Shown here one piece after another: positions 22,329-32,412 of a stretch of 64,000 nt of DNA (positions within the stretch are counted from its first letter, which is position 1; every line of letters starts with the position of its first letter). This stretch comes from Bdellovibrionales bacterium CG10_big_fil_rev_8_21_14_0_10_45_34 (GTDB taxonomy: Bacteria > Bdellovibrionota > Bdellovibrionia > Bdellovibrionales > 1-14-0-10-45-34), in contig PEZS01000005.1 of NCBI GenBank assembly GCA_002778785.1, positions 42,483 to 106,482 on the forward strand, given 5' to 3'. The translations under genes were made by a program, and so were the position numbers. The notes below the pieces were generated by a model. That model searched no databases, was not told where the DNA came from, and saw only the letters and a list, made by a program, of their open reading frames with translations.

Positions 22329-24815
22329 ATGGATAATACTCCCATTGAGCCAGAATTAGGCGTAACAACTGTTGAAATTGATAAAGAGATGAAAGAGGCG
22401 TACCTCCAGTACTCGATGAGTGTCATCGTGGGTCGCGCCTTACCAGATGTTCGCGACGGGCTTAAACCAGTGCATCGAAGAGTGCTTTATTCGATGTACG
22501 AAATGGGCAACAACTACAACAAGCCCTACAAAAAATCAGCACGAGTCGTGGGTGATGTGATTGGTAAATACCATCCGCATGGCGACACGGCTGTTTACGA
22601 CACAATCGTTCGAATGGCTCAAGAATTTTCATTAAGACATCCCCTCGTTGATGGTCAGGGTAACTTCGGTTCCATCGACGGAGATAATCCAGCTGCCATG
22701 CGATACACAGAAATTCGCATGACGAAGTTGGCTGAACAAATTCTTGAAGATTTAGATAAAGAAACGGTCCCCTTCGGGCCCAACTACGACGATTCACTTG
22801 AAGTTCCGTTAGTCCTCCCGTCTAAGTTTCCGAACCTTTTGGTTAACGGAAGTGCCGGTATTGCAGTAGGCATGGCTACAAACATTCCTCCGCACAACTT
22901 GGGCGAAGTGATTGATGGTTGTATTCTTCTCATTGACGAGCCAAACGCTAGTGTAAGCGACTTACTTCAAATTATTCAGGGGCCGGACTTTCCGACTGCC
23001 GCTACTATTGCCGGTAGAAGAGGTATTCAAGAAGCTTATCATACTGGCAGGGGTATTATCACTTTGCGAGCTGTTGCTGAAATTGAACCTATGAAGGGAG
23101 ACAGAGAGAATATTATTATTAAAGAACTCCCTTACCAAGTTAACAAAGCAAAACTTATAGAGTCGATTGCTGATTTGGTGAAAGACAAACGCATTGAAGG
23201 GATTTCTGATATACGTGATGAGTCGTCGAAGCTTGGCATCCGCGTAGTGATCGACATTAAGCGCGGCGAGAATGCTGGCGTTATTCTTAATAATCTTTAT
23301 AAGCTGACGCAACTACAGACGAGCTTTGGTATAATTATGTTGGCTCTAGATGCCCACAACCGACCAAAGGTTTTTAGTCTCAGAGAAATGCTAAGTGCCT
23401 TTCTTACTCACCGAAAAGACATCGTCACAAAGCGCTGCTTATTCGAACTCCGAAAGGCTCAAGACCGAATTCACCTTTTAGAGGGTTTAAAAGTTGCACT
23501 TTCTAACATCGATGAAGTTGTAAAAATCATTCGTGGGAGTACAGATTCCGAAAGCGCAAGAAACTCTCTAATGACCAAGTTTGCGATGACCCTGGTCCAA
23601 GCGCAGGCGATACTTGATATGCGTCTTGCTAGACTAACGGGTTTAGAAAGACAAAAGATCCTCGATGAAATTAAGGAACTCACAGAACGCATCGATTGGT
23701 TAAAGACAGTTTTAGCTTCGCAAACTGAAATCTTAAAAATTATTAGAGAAGAGTTAGTAGAGATAAAAAAGACCTTTGCAAATCCACGAAGAACTCAGAT
23801 CAGTGGTGATCTAGAAGAGTTCGTAATGGAAGACTTAGTCGCCAAAGAAGAAACAGTAGTGACTGTGTCGAACACGGGTTTAATTAAGCGGATGTCTCTA
23901 GATCACTACCGAATTCAAAATCGCGGCGGTCGTGGCCTTAAGGGAGCTGATATCAAAGAAGAAGATTTTGCATCGCAGATTTTCGTAACTCATACGCATG
24001 CAACTCTCATGATATTTACCGACAAGGGTAAGGGCTACTGGTTAAAGGTTTTTAGAATTCCTGAGGTAGGTCGCACAGCCAAAGGCAAGTCGATTGCAAA
24101 CGTGGTTAAGTTAGCTTCAACAGAGAAAATAAAAGCTATTCTTCCAATCGATGATTTCCGCGATGATTTGTTCACGGTATTTTTGACCCGAAAAGGTATA
24201 ATTAAAAAGACCGCGTTGAGTGCTTATTCTAATATCCGTGAAAAAGGAATCATTGCTATCAATGTCGACCTTGATGACGAGATAATTGCCACTAAATTGA
24301 GTAACGGTGAAAACGACATATTCATTGTAACTCGCGAGGGAATGTCTATTCGTTTTCCCGAGCAGCAGTGCCGCGGAATGGGTCGTACATCTAGAGGTGT
24401 AAAAGCAATAACCTTGTCGCAGAATGATCGAGTCGTAGGTTTCGAAGTGCTCACTAAAGAAGATGCTACCCCTATTCTCATGGTTACCGAAAAAGGATAT
24501 GGCAAGCGTACTCCTGCCAACGAATACCGCACGCAATCAAGAGGCGGAGTAGGGATCATCACGCAAAAAATTACCGATCGCGTAGGCTACCTTGTGGGCA
24601 CAAGCAAAGTACAAGATAAAGATGAAATTATGGTTAGCACCGACAAGGGGCAAGTTATTCGGATAGCTTGTAGCCAAATTTCTCTCGTTGGAAGAAACAC
24701 TCAAGGTGTAAGGCTAATGAATGTCCGAGAAGGCGAGTTGGTTACAGGATTTGCTCTAATTGCCGAAAGTGGTGAAGAAGTAACGACGGACAGCAATAGC
24801 AGCGATGTCCACTAA
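22329..24815 (+). CDS. gyrA: DNA gyrase subunit A
   Basis: GyrA carries the DNA cleavage-reunion tyrosine and the DNA-wrapping C-terminal domain. The start is taken as ATG 22329 after AGGG; an in-frame TTG at 22311 adds six residues. The active-site segment [10 protein letters not shown] and the quinolone region [17 protein letters not shown] are present. Threonine stands where E. coli has Ser83. A degenerate GyrA box (NRGGRGLKG) opens the six-bladed C-terminal domain, so it should be a true gyrase rather than ParC. The length is 828 residues. Its last 11 bases overlap the next gene. Confidence 0.96.
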   Translation: MDNTPIEPELGVTTVEIDKEMKEAYLQYSMSVIVGRALPDVRDGLKPVHRRVLYSMYEMGNNYNKPYKKSARVVGDVIGKYHPHGDTAVYDTIVRMAQEFSLRHPLVDGQGNFGSIDGDNPAAMRYTEIRMTKLAEQILEDLDKETVPFGPNYDDSLEVPLVLPSKFPNLLVNGSAGIAVGMATNIPPHNLGEVIDGCILLIDEPNASVSDLLQIIQGPDFPTAATIAGRRGIQEAYHTGRGIITLRAVAEIEPMKGDRENIIIKELPYQVNKAKLIESIADLVKDKRIEGISDIRDESSKLGIRVVIDIKRGENAGVILNNLYKLTQLQTSFGIIMLALDAHNRPKVFSLREMLSAFLTHRKDIVTKRCLFELRKAQDRIHLLEGLKVALSNIDEVVKIIRGSTDSESARNSLMTKFAMTLVQAQAILDMRLARLTGLERQKILDEIKELTERIDWLKTVLASQTEILKIIREELVEIKKTFANPRRTQISGDLEEFVMEDLVAKEETVVTVSNTGLIKRMSLDHYRIQNRGGRGLKGADIKEEDFASQIFVTHTHATLMIFTDKGKGYWLKVFRIPEVGRTAKGKSIANVVKLASTEKIKAILPIDDFRDDLFTVFLTRKGIIKKTALSAYSNIREKGIIAINVDLDDEIIATKLSNGENDIFIVTREGMSIRFPEQQCRGMGRTSRGVKAITLSQNDRVVGFEVLTKEDATPILMVTEKGYGKRTPANEYRTQSRGGVGIITQKITDRVGYLVGTSKVQDKDEIMVSTDKGQVIRIACSQISLVGRNTQGVRLMNVREGELVTGFALIAESGEEVTTDSNSSDVH

Positions 24816-25644
24816 GGCGTGTTTGCTAGAACTTAAAGGCCCCGCTGTTCTGATTGTTGCCGCGGCAGTTTTGTTTACTTCTGGTTGCACCAAATCAAGT
24901 GGAGAGATCTACAGAGACCGGGCGCGTACAGAGCTGAAGGCAGGCAATTATGCTAAAGCTGCCGACCTCTTTGATAAATCAGTACTCTATTCTGAAGACC
25001 AAGAAGTGAAAAAAGAGAGCCTTCTAGAAGGTGCTGCGGTTTACGAAAATTCCCTGAAAAAATTCACAGACGCTGAAGATCGATTTCGAAAGGCTCTCGC
25101 GTTTGCTAAAGAAGACGGAGAAATATCCCGAATCAAACAAGCGATTGCCGACATATTATTTTATAAACTTCTCGATTACCGAAAGGCGGTAGGAGAGTAT
25201 CAGTCACTTCTACCGCTTGTGCAGAATGAATCAGAAAAATCCAAGTTTCGGCTTCAAATTGCCAAGTGCTATTTTTATCTCAATGAGTTTGACCAGTCTC
25301 TTGTTGAAATAGAATCAGGTTTAGCAAAAATTGAAGACGGGGCCGACGAACAGTTCGACTTTTTAGAACTAAGGGGGCAGGTGCTTTTATCACGCAAGAA
25401 CTTTGAAAAAGCAGTCGATGTCTTTCAATCGATATTGGCAGGCTTTCCAGAACGAGCTAAAAAGGCAAAGATAGCGCTCAATCTATCTTTGGCCTTTGAA
25501 GAAACCTCACAGTTTTCCAAAGCTATCGAAGTGCTTACGACATACCGCGGCCACATAGAAGATGGCGAATTCGTCGATCAAAAAATTGAACGATTGAAAA
25601 TCCGTCAAAGCCAGCTGCCGGGGGCCTCAGGGCTACGAAAATAG
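24805..25644 (+). CDS. TPR-repeat lipoprotein
   Basis: This is a 279-residue exported protein of unknown function. A signal segment ([14 protein letters not shown]) ends in a lipobox cysteine at about residue 28. The rest consists of about six tetratricopeptide-like helical pairs, for example [19 protein letters not shown] and [22 protein letters not shown] lipoproteins often scaffold envelope complexes. The first ATG overlaps the gyrA end by 11 bases; a TTG at 24823 with AAGG upstream is an alternative. It is joined to gyrA and followed closely by atpZ, though no functional link to either is evident. Confidence 0.8.
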   Translation: MSTKACLLELKGPAVLIVAAAVLFTSGCTKSSGEIYRDRARTELKAGNYAKAADLFDKSVLYSEDQEVKKESLLEGAAVYENSLKKFTDAEDRFRKALAFAKEDGEISRIKQAIADILFYKLLDYRKAVGEYQSLLPLVQNESEKSKFRLQIAKCYFYLNEFDQSLVEIESGLAKIEDGADEQFDFLELRGQVLLSRKNFEKAVDVFQSILAGFPERAKKAKIALNLSLAFEETSQFSKAIEVLTTYRGHIEDGEFVDQKIERLKIRQSQLPGASGLRK

Positions 25645-25656
25645 GGAGTACCTGCT

Positions 25657-25881
25657 TTGGATCAAAAGTCTCGAAATAAAAGTTCAACTTCAACTCGTGG
25701 AATGTTGTTTGTAGGGATCGGTCTAGAACTACTTATTTTGGTAGTTGCAGGTTCATGGGTCGGAGGCTTGTTAGATGGCCGAACGGGCTCAGGACAGCTA
25801 TTCACGGCGATCATGATCCTTGTGGCGTTCACGGTATGGCTAGTACACCTAATTTTTTTATTGAAGAGATTTCAGCGGTGA
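25657..25881 (+). CDS. AtpZ-type ATP synthase accessory protein
   Basis: A 74-residue protein with two membrane helices (about residues 16-37 and 45-68) fits the AtpZ/AtpI family that accompanies F0 genes and has been linked to cation transport and c-ring assembly. The core FVGIGLELLILVVAGSWVGG resembles the family's first helix. It starts at TTG 25657 with a strong AGGGAG site, and its stop overlaps the next start. Position next to atpI-atpB-atpE carries much of the assignment. Confidence 0.75.
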   Translation: MDQKSRNKSSTSTRGMLFVGIGLELLILVVAGSWVGGLLDGRTGSGQLFTAIMILVAFTVWLVHLIFLLKRFQR

Positions 25882-26222
25882 TTAGCCCCGTTCGAAGACT
25901 TAATCTTGTTGTAATTGCGCTTAGCTGTATTTGTATTTTGGGAGCCTATTTAGGCGGTCGTGCTGATCTCACAGTGGGTATTTTGCTCGGAGGAGCGACT
26001 CTTATGGTTGATTTGTTTTTAAACACATTTGTCGTTAAAGGCCTTGTGGGCAAAAAAAACCTTGCCTTGGCATTCGCGGCCATTGTAATCAAATATCCGG
26101 TTTTACTCGGTCTAATCTATCTGGCTCTTAAGTACGCTGGTATTGGGTGGCTTGGGTTTGTTATCGGACTTTCTCTCATCATACCTGCAAGCCTGATCCT
26201 CGCGGTTTGGCAAAGGGTCTAA
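25878..26222 (+). CDS. AtpI-like F0 accessory membrane protein
   Basis: This is a 114-residue protein with four predicted membrane helices and few charges. It resembles ATP synthase subunit I in size, topology and position directly upstream of atpB. I take GTG 25878 as the start because GTGA overlaps the atpZ stop; the frame is open further upstream (ATG 25836), but that would put translated sequence inside atpZ. AtpI is thought to assist c-ring assembly with YidC. Sequence similarity is weak, so the name depends on context. Confidence 0.7.
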   Translation: MISPVRRLNLVVIALSCICILGAYLGGRADLTVGILLGGATLMVDLFLNTFVVKGLVGKKNLALAFAAIVIKYPVLLGLIYLALKYAGIGWLGFVIGLSLIIPASLILAVWQRV

Positions 26223-26235
26223 GACACGGAGAAAT

Positions 26236-26925
26236 ATGGCGCATTTTAGTTGGGCACAGCTCATTCCTGGAGTCGATCATCATAACCTTCATGTGGCTAC
26301 TGCTGTGGTCGGCACCGGTGTTATCGTGGCCTTCGGACTAATAGGACGAATGGCGCTGGGGACTATTGAAAAGGCAAATACACCAAGCCCACGGCTCACC
26401 GTACGAGGATTCTTCGAGCTTTTGACAGAGTTTATTGTGAAGCTCAGCGACTCGATTATTGGTCCGTCACAGCGTAAGTTGGTGCCTCTTTTCGGAGCTC
26501 TGTTTACCTTTATTTGGTTTCATAACATGTTTGGGTTGATACCCGGAGTCGTTCCAGCAACTGATAATCTCAACACGACGTTGGCGATGGGTATCTTCTC
26601 TTTTGTTGTATACAATTACTTAGGCCTTAAAGAGAACGGCTTTGCTTATCTCAAACATTTTGCTGGGCCAGTTCTATTTCTTGCTCCACTCATGATTGTC
26701 GTGGAATTGATTTCTCATTTAGTTCGCCCAGTGAGTTTGGGGCTTCGACTTATGGCAAATATGGTGGGAGATCACAATCTTTTAGCTGTGTTTCATGATC
26801 TCTTCCCGATTGGGCTTCCTGTATTTGCTTATGGATTAGGCTTATTTGTCTGCTTTATGCAGGCATTAGTTTTTACATTAATGTCCATGGTCTACGTATC
26901 AATGGCTGTGGCTCACGAACACTGA
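26236..26925 (+). CDS. atpB: ATP synthase F0 subunit a
   Basis: Subunit a forms the two ion half-channels against the c-ring. The 229-residue protein has five or six membrane helices. The essential arginine lies in SLGLRLMANMVGDH (the LxLRLxxN motif, about residue 170), and FIWFHNMFGLIPG is also conserved. It starts at ATG 26236, 13 bases after atpI, and is followed by atpE. This F0 cluster is on the opposite side of the origin from the F1 cluster, about 21 kb away. Confidence 0.95.
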   Translation: MAHFSWAQLIPGVDHHNLHVATAVVGTGVIVAFGLIGRMALGTIEKANTPSPRLTVRGFFELLTEFIVKLSDSIIGPSQRKLVPLFGALFTFIWFHNMFGLIPGVVPATDNLNTTLAMGIFSFVVYNYLGLKENGFAYLKHFAGPVLFLAPLMIVVELISHLVRPVSLGLRLMANMVGDHNLLAVFHDLFPIGLPVFAYGLGLFVCFMQALVFTLMSMVYVSMAVAHEH

Positions 26926-26944
26926 AAAACAGGAGAAAGACACT

Positions 26945-27268
26945 ATGAAGAAAAACACAATTTTAAACATCTTGGCAGGCCTCGCGACCTTCGCTCTTGG
27001 TACTGTAGCTTTCGGTCAAGAAGAAGCTGTTGCGGCTGCTGTTAGCTCAGCTGGTGACTTAAAAGCCCTCGGAATTGGACTTGCACTTGGAATGGCAGCT
27101 ATCGGCGGAACTATCGGCCAAGGAATTGCAGCTAGTGCCGCTCTTGGGGGTATTGCACGTAATCCATCAGCTCAAGCAAACGTGTTCACTCCTCTACTAC
27201 TTTCACTCGTGTTTATGGAGACAATAGTATTGTTCGCATTTGTCGCCGTAATCATCAAGGTCGTCTAA
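26945..27268 (+). CDS. atpE: ATP synthase F0 subunit c, with N-terminal extension
   Basis: Subunit c forms the rotating ring. The two-helix hairpin (about residues 38-107) contains IGQGIAASAALGGIARNP in and after helix 1, and the ion-binding glutamate in LLLSLVFMETIVLF in helix 2. An additional N-terminal segment of about 30 residues with a hydrophobic core and AFGQ looks like a cleavable signal, giving 107 residues against about 79 in E. coli. A glutamine in helix 1 together with Glu-Thr in helix 2 resembles sodium-binding c subunits. A strong terminator follows, ending the operon. Confidence 0.95.
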   Translation: MKKNTILNILAGLATFALGTVAFGQEEAVAAAVSSAGDLKALGIGLALGMAAIGGTIGQGIAASAALGGIARNPSAQANVFTPLLLSLVFMETIVLFAFVAVIIKVV

Positions 27269-27287
27269 ATATACCAGCTCGTGAATA

Positions 27288-27320
27288 AAAAAGGCCGCTT
27301 CTAAAGGCGGCCGTTTCTTT
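27288..27320 (+). terminator. Rho-independent terminator of the F0 operon
   Basis: GGCCGC (27293-27298) pairs with GCGGCC (27307-27312) around an eight-base loop, with A-rich sequence before and GTTTCTTT after the stem. It lies 25 bases after the atpE stop. Confidence 0.85.
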
Positions 27321-27322
27321 GT

Positions 27323-27352
27323 GATCGCACTCTTAGCTAGAAAAGTGTGATC
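27323..27352. terminator. Second hairpin in the convergent atpE gap
   Basis: GATCGCACT (27323-27331) pairs with AGTGTGATC (27344-27352) with one G-U pair and a 12-base loop. It sits between atpE and the end of the opposing gene at 27380, so it may end that transcript, but no T tract follows it on the minus strand. Confidence 0.4.
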
Positions 27353-27379
27353 AATATATCTGTTTGTAAAAATCGTAAT

Positions 27380-27958
27380 TTAGTAGGTTCCGAGGATGGC
27401 GTGGTAGTTGTCTCCGTTTCGGCTATCCCATCTCTCGGCCATATTTGTCACTGCAAACTCTAGAGCCAGCCAGCGCGTTCCATCGGAGTTAATAGGAAAC
27501 AAACGATTCCAAAGTTCAGGATTCCTCACCTCACTAATGGTAAGCGTCGCACTTGGAAGGTTTCCGCCGGTATCCCCCGAGCAATTGCTTACAAAATCAA
27601 AAGGAATTCTTTCTGACTTTCGCTGCTCTTTTGCACCGTAAACCAGTACGAGTGTAGGTTCCGTCGTACGTCCGGCGTAGTGCGGACTACACAAAGTAAG
27701 ATCGCGCTCTTGCCTTGCGCGAGAAGACTGCTCATAGGTGATCGTTATTTCTTTTTTACCGTTGAGGGCCGCACCGCCACCCGAGTATTCAAACAAATTA
27801 ATGTAGAACATCCCAAACCCGGTACTCTGGTCCAAAGCGCCCGTACGAGTAATACTTATTCGACGGGCATGCTCAGGTTGTGAATTCGACTGAGCCATCG
27901 ATATTACCGGACTCAAGATTAGGGCCAGCAGTGTTAAAGTCAGTTTCTTTATGTTCAT
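27380..27958 (-). CDS. Exported protein, function unknown
   Basis: I do not recognise this 192-residue protein. It has a classic signal peptide (MNIKKLTLTLLALILSPVIS, cleavage probably after SMA), so it is secreted to the periplasm or beyond. The mature part is rich in beta-type sequence with two or more cysteines (DLTLCSPHY and DFVSNCSGD) that could form a disulfide. The start is ATG 27958, with GGAGGATAAT just upstream; a TTG four codons earlier overlaps that ribosome site. It lies downstream of uvrA in the same direction but with its own ribosome site. Confidence 0.8.
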   Translation of the reverse strand: MNIKKLTLTLLALILSPVISMAQSNSQPEHARRISITRTGALDQSTGFGMFYINLFEYSGGGAALNGKKEITITYEQSSRARQERDLTLCSPHYAGRTTEPTLVLVYGAKEQRKSERIPFDFVSNCSGDTGGNLPSATLTISEVRNPELWNRLFPINSDGTRWLALEFAVTNMAERWDSRNGDNYHAILGTY

Positions 27959-28063
27959 ATTATCCTCCAAGCCTTCCTAGAAGGGGACACTAAACGAGAA
28001 AACAAGAAAACGGAATGACTACCAGTTCCAATAGAGATTTTTCATTCAGTATTAGGACATGCC

Positions 28064-30655
28064 CTAAAGATATTTGGCGGTGATGCTGGTTTTGGACTTT
28101 CTAACTTGTTCGACAGATCCGCAAGCGACAATCAAGCCGCCATCAACGCCGCCTTCAGGGCCCATATCAATGATGTAATCGGCTGATTTCATGACATCCG
28201 TATGGTGTTCAATGACAACTACTGTATTGCCTCTATCAACAAGCTCATGGAGCAGCTCGATCAATTTATGCACATCTTCGAAGTGAAGTCCGGTCGTGGG
28301 CTCATCGAGAATATACAAAACATGTCCGCGTTTCTTTTTAGCGAGCTCTTTTGAGAGCTTTATTCGCTGGGCTTCTCCGCCAGAAAGAGTTGTCGCGCTT
28401 TGACCAATTTTAATATAGCCAAGCCCTACCTGCTCTAAAGTTTCAAGCCTACTTCGTAAGGAGTAGTGATTTTTAAAAAATTCGCTCGCCTCAGTGATCG
28501 ACATCTCTAAGACATCCGAAATAGATTTGCCGTTGTATTTTACCGCAAGAGTCTCGGGATTAAATCTTGCTCCGTCACATTGGGGGCAGAGAACCTCTAC
28601 ATCTGCCATAAACTGCATTTCAAGCTTAAGATAGCCCATACCCTCACAGTGACCACATCGACCCTCTTTAACATTAAAACTAAAGCGTCCAGGTTTAAAG
28701 CCGCGCATTTTAGATTCAGGAAGCTGAGAAAAGAGATTTCTTATATACGAAAACAAACCAACATAAGTAGCGGGGTTCGAGCGAGGGGTTCTGCCGATAG
28801 GTTTCTGAGTCACATGGATTATTCCGTGGATGAGATCTAAGTTTTTTATCTCTGAGTGAGAAGCAGCACCAACATCTCGACCGGAAAATTCTTCCGTCGC
28901 GCCTTTGAGTAAAGTATCAATTACCAAGGTGCTTTTGCCGCTACCAGAGACCCCGGTAACAACGGTTAAAGTGTTAAGAGGAAACTTTACAGAAATATTC
29001 TTCAAGTTGTTTCCCGTTGCCTCGACAATTTCAACGGATTTTGCAAAATCAATTTTTCGCTTTCGATTGTCTGCAATTACCTTTTCAGCTCTCAAATACG
29101 GCGCAGTAACACTTTGTTTGGAGCTATAAATTTCTATCAGAGTGCCTTCGGCTAAGATCTCGCCACCGAAGAGGCCAGCCCGCGGACCAATATCAATAAT
29201 TTTATCGGCCATTTTTATGGTCAATTCGTCATGTTCAACCATAAGAATCGTATTTCCGCGGTCACGCAGCGAACCAAGTGTTTTCAAAAGGCGATCATGA
29301 TCCCTTGGGTGCAACCCAATGCTAGGTTCATCAAGAACGTAAAGCACGCCAATCAAACCAGAACCCAACTGAGAAGAAAGACGCACGCGCTGTGCCTCTC
29401 CACCGGAGAGTGTGCGAACCGATCTATCTAAACTAAGGTAAGACAAACCTAAGTCCGCCAAAAAGCCGAGCCTTTGTTTGAGCTCTTTAAAAGGTCGCTC
29501 CAAAATCATTTCTTCGCGAGAACTTAGTTTAAGTTGGCCCAAAAACTTCATAGTTTCTGGTAGCGAGGCGTGGGTGAGGTCAGCTATATTTTTTGCCTGA
29601 ACAAATACACTGAGGGCTGTTTTGTTAAGCCGCTTACCGTGACAAGTTTCGCAAGGATAAACAGAGTAAAAAAGTTGATCTTCGTCTTCACCTTCTAGTG
29701 GGTCTCCCCACTCTTCTTGATGAATCTCTCCTACGCCTGAGCAGTCTTGGCAGGCCCCTCTTGGATCATTAAAACTAAATAGCCGTGCATCCATCTCCGG
29801 GAAGTGAAAATCGCACTCTGGGCAAATAGCATTGAGTGAAAAATTGAGTTCTTCTTGAGACCCAATCTCCTTCACCTTCAAAAAACCACTAGAGAGTTCC
29901 ATTGCAAGGGAGAGACTTGTGTGAATCCGAGAAGGCAAAACAGAGTCGGAATCTACAGGTGTGGCAACCTTTTTTGACGCACCACTTTTAGCAGCAGGCG
30001 CCTTTTTTAGGACGATTTGATCGACAAGTAATTCAATTGTGTGAAACTTTGTTTTCGCAAGCTTTGTAACTGACTCCAGCTCTTTCATCTCGCCATCAAT
30101 CATGGCGCGAGAAAACCCTTTTCTCAGCCATCCTGTGATCTCTTTAGAGAATTCTCCTTTTTTCTTTCTCGCTACAACAGAGAAGATCTGAAACTTAGCT
30201 CCGTCACTAAATTCGTTGAGGCGATCCACAATCTTTTCAATACTCCCCTGGCTAAGAGGAATGTTGTGGTTGGGACAATGTGGGACTCCAATTTTTGAAT
30301 AAATTAGCCTGAGAATGTCATATATGCCCGTAGTTGTACCCACAGTGGAGCGAGGGTTATTAGATGTCGTCTTTTGGTCGATAGCGATCGAGGGCGATAG
30401 CCCGTGTACGACATCTACGTCTGGCCTTTGAACCTGTTCCATAAATTGACGTGCGTAAGTCGAAAGGCTCTCGAGGTAACGTCTCTGACCTTCAGCGTAT
30501 ACAGTATCGAAAGCTAAGGAACTTTTTCCGCTGCCACTTAAACCGGTGATGACAGTTATCTTGTTGCGCGGAAAAAACGTACTCACGTTCTTCAGGTTGT
30601 GGACGCGTGAACCACGCACGTAAATGCCATCTTCTTGAAATTCATTTGCTTCCAT
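28064..30655 (-). CDS. uvrA: Excinuclease ABC subunit A
   Basis: UvrA recognises bulky DNA damage in nucleotide excision repair and loads UvrB. The 863-residue protein has both ABC modules: Walker A GLSGSGKSS near residue 38 and GVSGSGKST in the second half, each with an LSGGEAQR signature. Zinc-ligand pairs CPEC...CQDC and CGHC...CPQC are present. It is shorter than E. coli UvrA (940 residues), mostly through a reduced signature/insertion region, and carries an Ala/Lys-rich stretch (KKAPAAKSGASKKV) in the first half. All catalytic motifs are intact. Confidence 0.96.
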   Translation of the reverse strand: MEANEFQEDGIYVRGSRVHNLKNVSTFFPRNKITVITGLSGSGKSSLAFDTVYAEGQRRYLESLSTYARQFMEQVQRPDVDVVHGLSPSIAIDQKTTSNNPRSTVGTTTGIYDILRLIYSKIGVPHCPNHNIPLSQGSIEKIVDRLNEFSDGAKFQIFSVVARKKKGEFSKEITGWLRKGFSRAMIDGEMKELESVTKLAKTKFHTIELLVDQIVLKKAPAAKSGASKKVATPVDSDSVLPSRIHTSLSLAMELSSGFLKVKEIGSQEELNFSLNAICPECDFHFPEMDARLFSFNDPRGACQDCSGVGEIHQEEWGDPLEGEDEDQLFYSVYPCETCHGKRLNKTALSVFVQAKNIADLTHASLPETMKFLGQLKLSSREEMILERPFKELKQRLGFLADLGLSYLSLDRSVRTLSGGEAQRVRLSSQLGSGLIGVLYVLDEPSIGLHPRDHDRLLKTLGSLRDRGNTILMVEHDELTIKMADKIIDIGPRAGLFGGEILAEGTLIEIYSSKQSVTAPYLRAEKVIADNRKRKIDFAKSVEIVEATGNNLKNISVKFPLNTLTVVTGVSGSGKSTLVIDTLLKGATEEFSGRDVGAASHSEIKNLDLIHGIIHVTQKPIGRTPRSNPATYVGLFSYIRNLFSQLPESKMRGFKPGRFSFNVKEGRCGHCEGMGYLKLEMQFMADVEVLCPQCDGARFNPETLAVKYNGKSISDVLEMSITEASEFFKNHYSLRSRLETLEQVGLGYIKIGQSATTLSGGEAQRIKLSKELAKKKRGHVLYILDEPTTGLHFEDVHKLIELLHELVDRGNTVVVIEHHTDVMKSADYIIDMGPEGGVDGGLIVACGSVEQVRKSKTSITAKYL

Positions 30656-30794
30656 AAGAAACCATTTTAGTCATAACAAACTACTTTTTCTGCTGCCAAG
30701 GTCTTCACGCTAGGTGCCCGCGACCTCAGTAGCTACCGAAACTACTCAAAGGAACTTTATACCTATAAATAATCGACGCCAAGTACCTGCAAAA

Positions 30795-32195
30795 CTACAG
30801 GAACTGATTCACGTAAGATTCAAATTCATTGCGGATACGTGTTAACCCCTCTGGCGTAGTAGATTCAAAACGCAACACCAATACAGGTTGGGTATTCGAG
30901 GCCCGTGCAAGCGCCCAACCATCCTTAAAGCTCACCCTGATTCCGTCGATGAGATTGACGCCCACTTCACTCGAAGGATTAGCATACTTCTGGCGAAGAC
31001 CTTCTACGATGCTGACTTTCTTTTCTTCCGTTGTATCTATACGTAGCTCAGGAGTGTTGTAAGCCGGAGGAAATCCATCTAGCAATCTAGACGGAGTCGT
31101 ATTCTTTTTTGCTAAAATTTCGATAAGGCGAAGCCCGGCGTAAAGAGCATCGTCGTATCCATCATTTCTATCATTGAAAAAAATGTGACCACTCATCTCG
31201 CCACCAAAAGGGGCTTTTTCGTCTTTGATCTTCTTTTTGATCAGGCTATGCCCGGTCTTCCACATAATGGCGTGACCACCTCGCGACCTGATGTCTTCAA
31301 ATAGTCGGTCAGAGCATTTTACATCACCTATAATCTTTTGACCTGGCGAATCCTCAAGTATAGCTCGAGAAATCATGACTATAAGCTCGTCGCCAAACAC
31401 CATACGACCGTTTTCATCGACCACTCCAATTCGGTCGCAATCACCGTCGAACCCAATTCCTACAACGGCTTTATTTTTGGCAACTGCCTCTTTTAGATCT
31501 TTTAAATTCTTTTCGACAGTGGGATCTGGGTGATGATTCGGGAAGGTTCCATCTGGCTCTTCAAAAAGAATGACTGGATTTAGCCCTACGCTTTCATAAA
31601 GTTTTCGGGCTATACAACCAGCAACTCCGTTGCCACAATCTAGCACCACAGGGAGACTCTTTAGACCAGCAAACTCTCTTTTGTATTTTTCTACATACAT
31701 CGGAAAGATATCAAACGGTCGCACACTGCCTTTGCCAGTCTCATAATCTTCATTTTCGATCAAAACTTTTAAGGCCTGAATTTGTTCGCCAAAAATGGTT
31801 TCCTTACCAACACTCACCTTAAAGCCATTGTACTCGGGAGGATTATGACTACCCGTGATCATCACCGCCCCCATTAATCCACTGAGATTAAAAGTCGCAA
31901 AATAGGTGATTGGTGTCGTCACCAAGCCTAAGTCAATGACGTCAAGACCACAATCGCTAAGGCCTCTTACAACGACCTGAGCAAGTTCGAGGCTAGAAAG
32001 CCGAGCATCTCGTCCAACGGCAACTGTTCTGTGAAACCTTTTATCTGGAGAATCGGAAGCAAAGTCACTTGAGAATTTTCGTCGAACAGTTGTTCCTATA
32101 GCTCTTCCCAAGTGATACGCAAATTCTGTATCGAACTCTTTATTTACAACACCTCTTACATCATACTCACGAAATATAGTGGGATTAACTTTCAT
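30795..32195 (-). CDS. Phosphomannomutase/phosphoglucomutase
   Basis: This alpha-D-phosphohexomutase interconverts hexose 1- and 6-phosphates for polysaccharide or LPS precursors. It opens with PTIFREYDVRGVV, has the phosphoserine loop TGSHNPPEYNG, the metal site GFDGDCDRIG, the sugar loop GGEMSGH and the phosphate-binding end RASNTQPVLVLRFE. It is closest in layout to AlgC/ManB. The start is ATG 32195, five bases after GGAGC; the open frame runs 54 codons further upstream, without a ribosome site, and that part does not resemble the family. The product has 466 residues. Confidence 0.93.
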   Translation of the reverse strand: MKVNPTIFREYDVRGVVNKEFDTEFAYHLGRAIGTTVRRKFSSDFASDSPDKRFHRTVAVGRDARLSSLELAQVVVRGLSDCGLDVIDLGLVTTPITYFATFNLSGLMGAVMITGSHNPPEYNGFKVSVGKETIFGEQIQALKVLIENEDYETGKGSVRPFDIFPMYVEKYKREFAGLKSLPVVLDCGNGVAGCIARKLYESVGLNPVILFEEPDGTFPNHHPDPTVEKNLKDLKEAVAKNKAVVGIGFDGDCDRIGVVDENGRMVFGDELIVMISRAILEDSPGQKIIGDVKCSDRLFEDIRSRGGHAIMWKTGHSLIKKKIKDEKAPFGGEMSGHIFFNDRNDGYDDALYAGLRLIEILAKKNTTPSRLLDGFPPAYNTPELRIDTTEEKKVSIVEGLRQKYANPSSEVGVNLIDGIRVSFKDGWALARASNTQPVLVLRFESTTPEGLTRIRNEFESYVNQFL

Positions 32196-32412
32196 TTTTA
32201 GCTCCTTATATTTTGCCGATTCACTACCGCCCCCAGGTGCCCCTTCCATCAAAGAGGTTTCAGAGCGAAAGATGTATTTTTTCGCACCTTTGAAGAATTC
32301 ACTAGTGAAGTCACAGCTGGCAGAGATTAAAACATTTACCTCTTTGGAGTCATCCACTAAAACCGCTTAACCCTTACGTAGAAGGCTTTCAAGGCAGAGT
32401 TATGGTAAAGTC

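Noticed and set aside
25755-25877. Longer AtpI starting inside atpZ
   Set aside because: The GTGA overlap at 25878 gives normal coupling, and the upstream part has no family similarity.
32196-32357. 54-codon N-terminal extension of the phosphohexomutase
   Set aside because: The frame is open but lacks a ribosome site, the family starts at ATG 32195, and GGAGC is ideally placed for that start.
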